5,838 nucleotides of DNA from Candidatus Cloacimonadota bacterium (GTDB taxonomy: Bacteria; Cloacimonadota; Cloacimonadia; Cloacimonadales; JAFGVF01). Below are positions 4,927 through 5,838 of this stretch, one piece after another. The stretch is from the NCBI GenBank assembly GCA_016938155.1, contig JAFGVF010000254.1, positions 1 to 5,838 on the forward strand. Reading direction: 5' to 3'. Position 1 is the stretch's first letter. The number at the start of each line of letters is the position of its first letter. The notes below the pieces were generated by a model. It was not told the DNA's origin. It worked only from the letters and a program-made list of their open reading frames with translations, and did not search any database. The position numbers were made by a program, and so were the translations under genes.

Positions 4927-5838
4927 TCACTGTTTCTTCTCTGCAGAAGCTTTTAAAAACGCAATGATAAAGGGATTCAAATCCCCATCCATAACTCTTT
5001 CGGTATTGCCGATTTCATGGTTTGTCCGGTGGTCTTTAACCATCTGATAAGGTTGAAAAACATAAGACCTGATTTGATTTCCCCATCCAATCTCACTCTT
5101 TGTGCTTTCCTGAGCATCCCGTTCCTTTTGTCTAATCTCTTCAAAGTGCTGATAAAGCCTTGATTTAAGGATTGACATTGCCTTTTCCCGATTCTTATTC
5201 TGAGACCGTTCATTCTGGCAACTCACGACAATATTGGTGGGTAAATGCGTAATCCTTACTGCTGAATCAGTTGTATTTACATGCTGCCCACCTGACCCGC
5301 TGGAACGGTAAGTGTCTATCTTTAAATCTTTTGGGTCAATGTCTATCTCAATATCATCATCAATTTCAGGATAAACAAAAACTGAGGCAAAAGAAGTCTG
5401 TCTTTTACCTTGTGCATTGAATGGTGAGATGCGAACAAGGCGATGAATCCCAATCTCAGCTTTAAGATAACCATAAGCCTGTTCACCGTTTATCTCAAGT
5501 GTAACATTTTTGATGCCTGCCTCTTCACCGGCAAGATAGTCAATTATATTGTAAGAAAACCCATTCTGTTCGCACCAGCGGGAATACATCCGAAAAAGCA
5601 TAAACGCCCAGTCCTGTGATTCAGTTCCGCCTGCACCGGGATGAATATTGAGGATGGCATTACAATGGTCAAATTGCTCATTCAATAAGCATTCAGATTC
5701 TGCTTTCTCAACCTCGGTGCGATAGGAATTCAGTGCATCAGCAGCATCATGCAGCAATTCTTCACTGAACTCTTCATCCAGCATGATTAAATATGTATTT
5801 AAATCATCAGCAATTGAGGCAAGGTTCTCGATTTTGTC
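4927..5838 (-). CDS. prfB: Peptide chain release factor 2, N-terminus outside window
   Basis: The frame is open to the right edge, giving 303 codons; comparison with the 365-residue E. coli protein suggests about 65 residues are missing. RF2 reads UGA and UAA stop codons on the ribosome and triggers release of the finished protein. The stop-codon-reading tripeptide SPF (fragment residues 138-140) identifies RF2 rather than RF1, which has PxT. The catalytic GGQ (183-185) sits in [22 protein letters not shown] (68-78) is the conserved domain-2 start. An internal ATG at 5784 is not the true start, because the coiled N-terminal domain continues upstream of it. The +1 programmed frameshift that often controls RF2, near codon 25, would lie off the window and cannot be judged. 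The gene ends in TGA, RF2's own codon, 6 nt before uppS. Confidence 0.96.
   Translation of the reverse strand, partial: DKIENLASIADDLNTYLIMLDEEFSEELLHDAADALNSYRTEVEKAESECLLNEQFDHCNAILNIHPGAGGTESQDWAFMLFRMYSRWCEQNGFSYNIIDYLAGEEAGIKNVTLEINGEQAYGYLKAEIGIHRLVRISPFNAQGKRQTSFASVFVYPEIDDDIEIDIDPKDLKIDTYRSSGSGGQHVNTTDSAVRITHLPTNIVVSCQNERSQNKNREKAMSILKSRLYQHFEEIRQKERDAQESTKSEIGWGNQIRSYVFQPYQMVKDHRTNHEIGNTERVMDGDLNPFIIAFLKASAEKKQ

Noticed and set aside
4977..5213. Second minus-strand frame inside prfB
   Set aside because: A shifted-frame shadow of the conserved RF2 C-terminal domain; no frameshift is needed because the RF2 frame is intact.
5782..5784. ATG as the start of prfB
   Set aside because: The frame continues upstream to the window edge with an alpha-helical sequence fitting the RF2 N-terminal domain, and the fragment is too short for a full RF2.

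Overview
The window looks like chromosomal DNA from a diderm (Gram-negative-type) bacterium with moderate to low GC, roughly 40% by eye. Every gene I can support is on the minus strand, so transcription runs from position 5838 towards 1. Three secreted proteins with signal peptides and C-terminal aromatic barrel endings argue for an outer membrane. Lon, RF2, UppS and CdsA are ordinary bacterial housekeeping proteins. The style would suit the Cloacimonadota or another FCB-like candidate lineage, but that is a weak impression and nothing in the sequence proves it.

Right part (3380-5838): a tight gene string of prfB (release factor 2, N-terminus off the window), uppS (undecaprenyl diphosphate synthase) and cdsA (phosphatidate cytidylyltransferase). 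prfB and uppS are 6 nt apart, and uppS and cdsA overlap by one base in TAATG. UppS makes the lipid carrier for cell-wall and surface polysaccharide synthesis. CdsA makes CDP-diacylglycerol for phospholipids. The usual bacterial order is frr-uppS-cdsA; here a different translation-termination gene, prfB, precedes uppS.

Middle (2609-3379): about 770 nt with no credible gene. It holds a probable terminator for the prfB-uppS-cdsA string, a cluster of related repeats built on a CACTGTG core (including an 11-nt-phased inverted repeat), an A+T-rich palindrome, and a good sigma70-type promoter for the next operon. The repeat cluster is the most unusual part of the window.

Left part (1-2608): three tandem, diverged copies of a small secreted protein family, predicted outer-membrane beta-barrels of 171-174 residues, probably co-transcribed. 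After a 118-nt gap comes the 5' third of lon (ATP-dependent protease La), cut by the window edge. No defence system, mobile-element gene, RNA gene or CRISPR array is evident.
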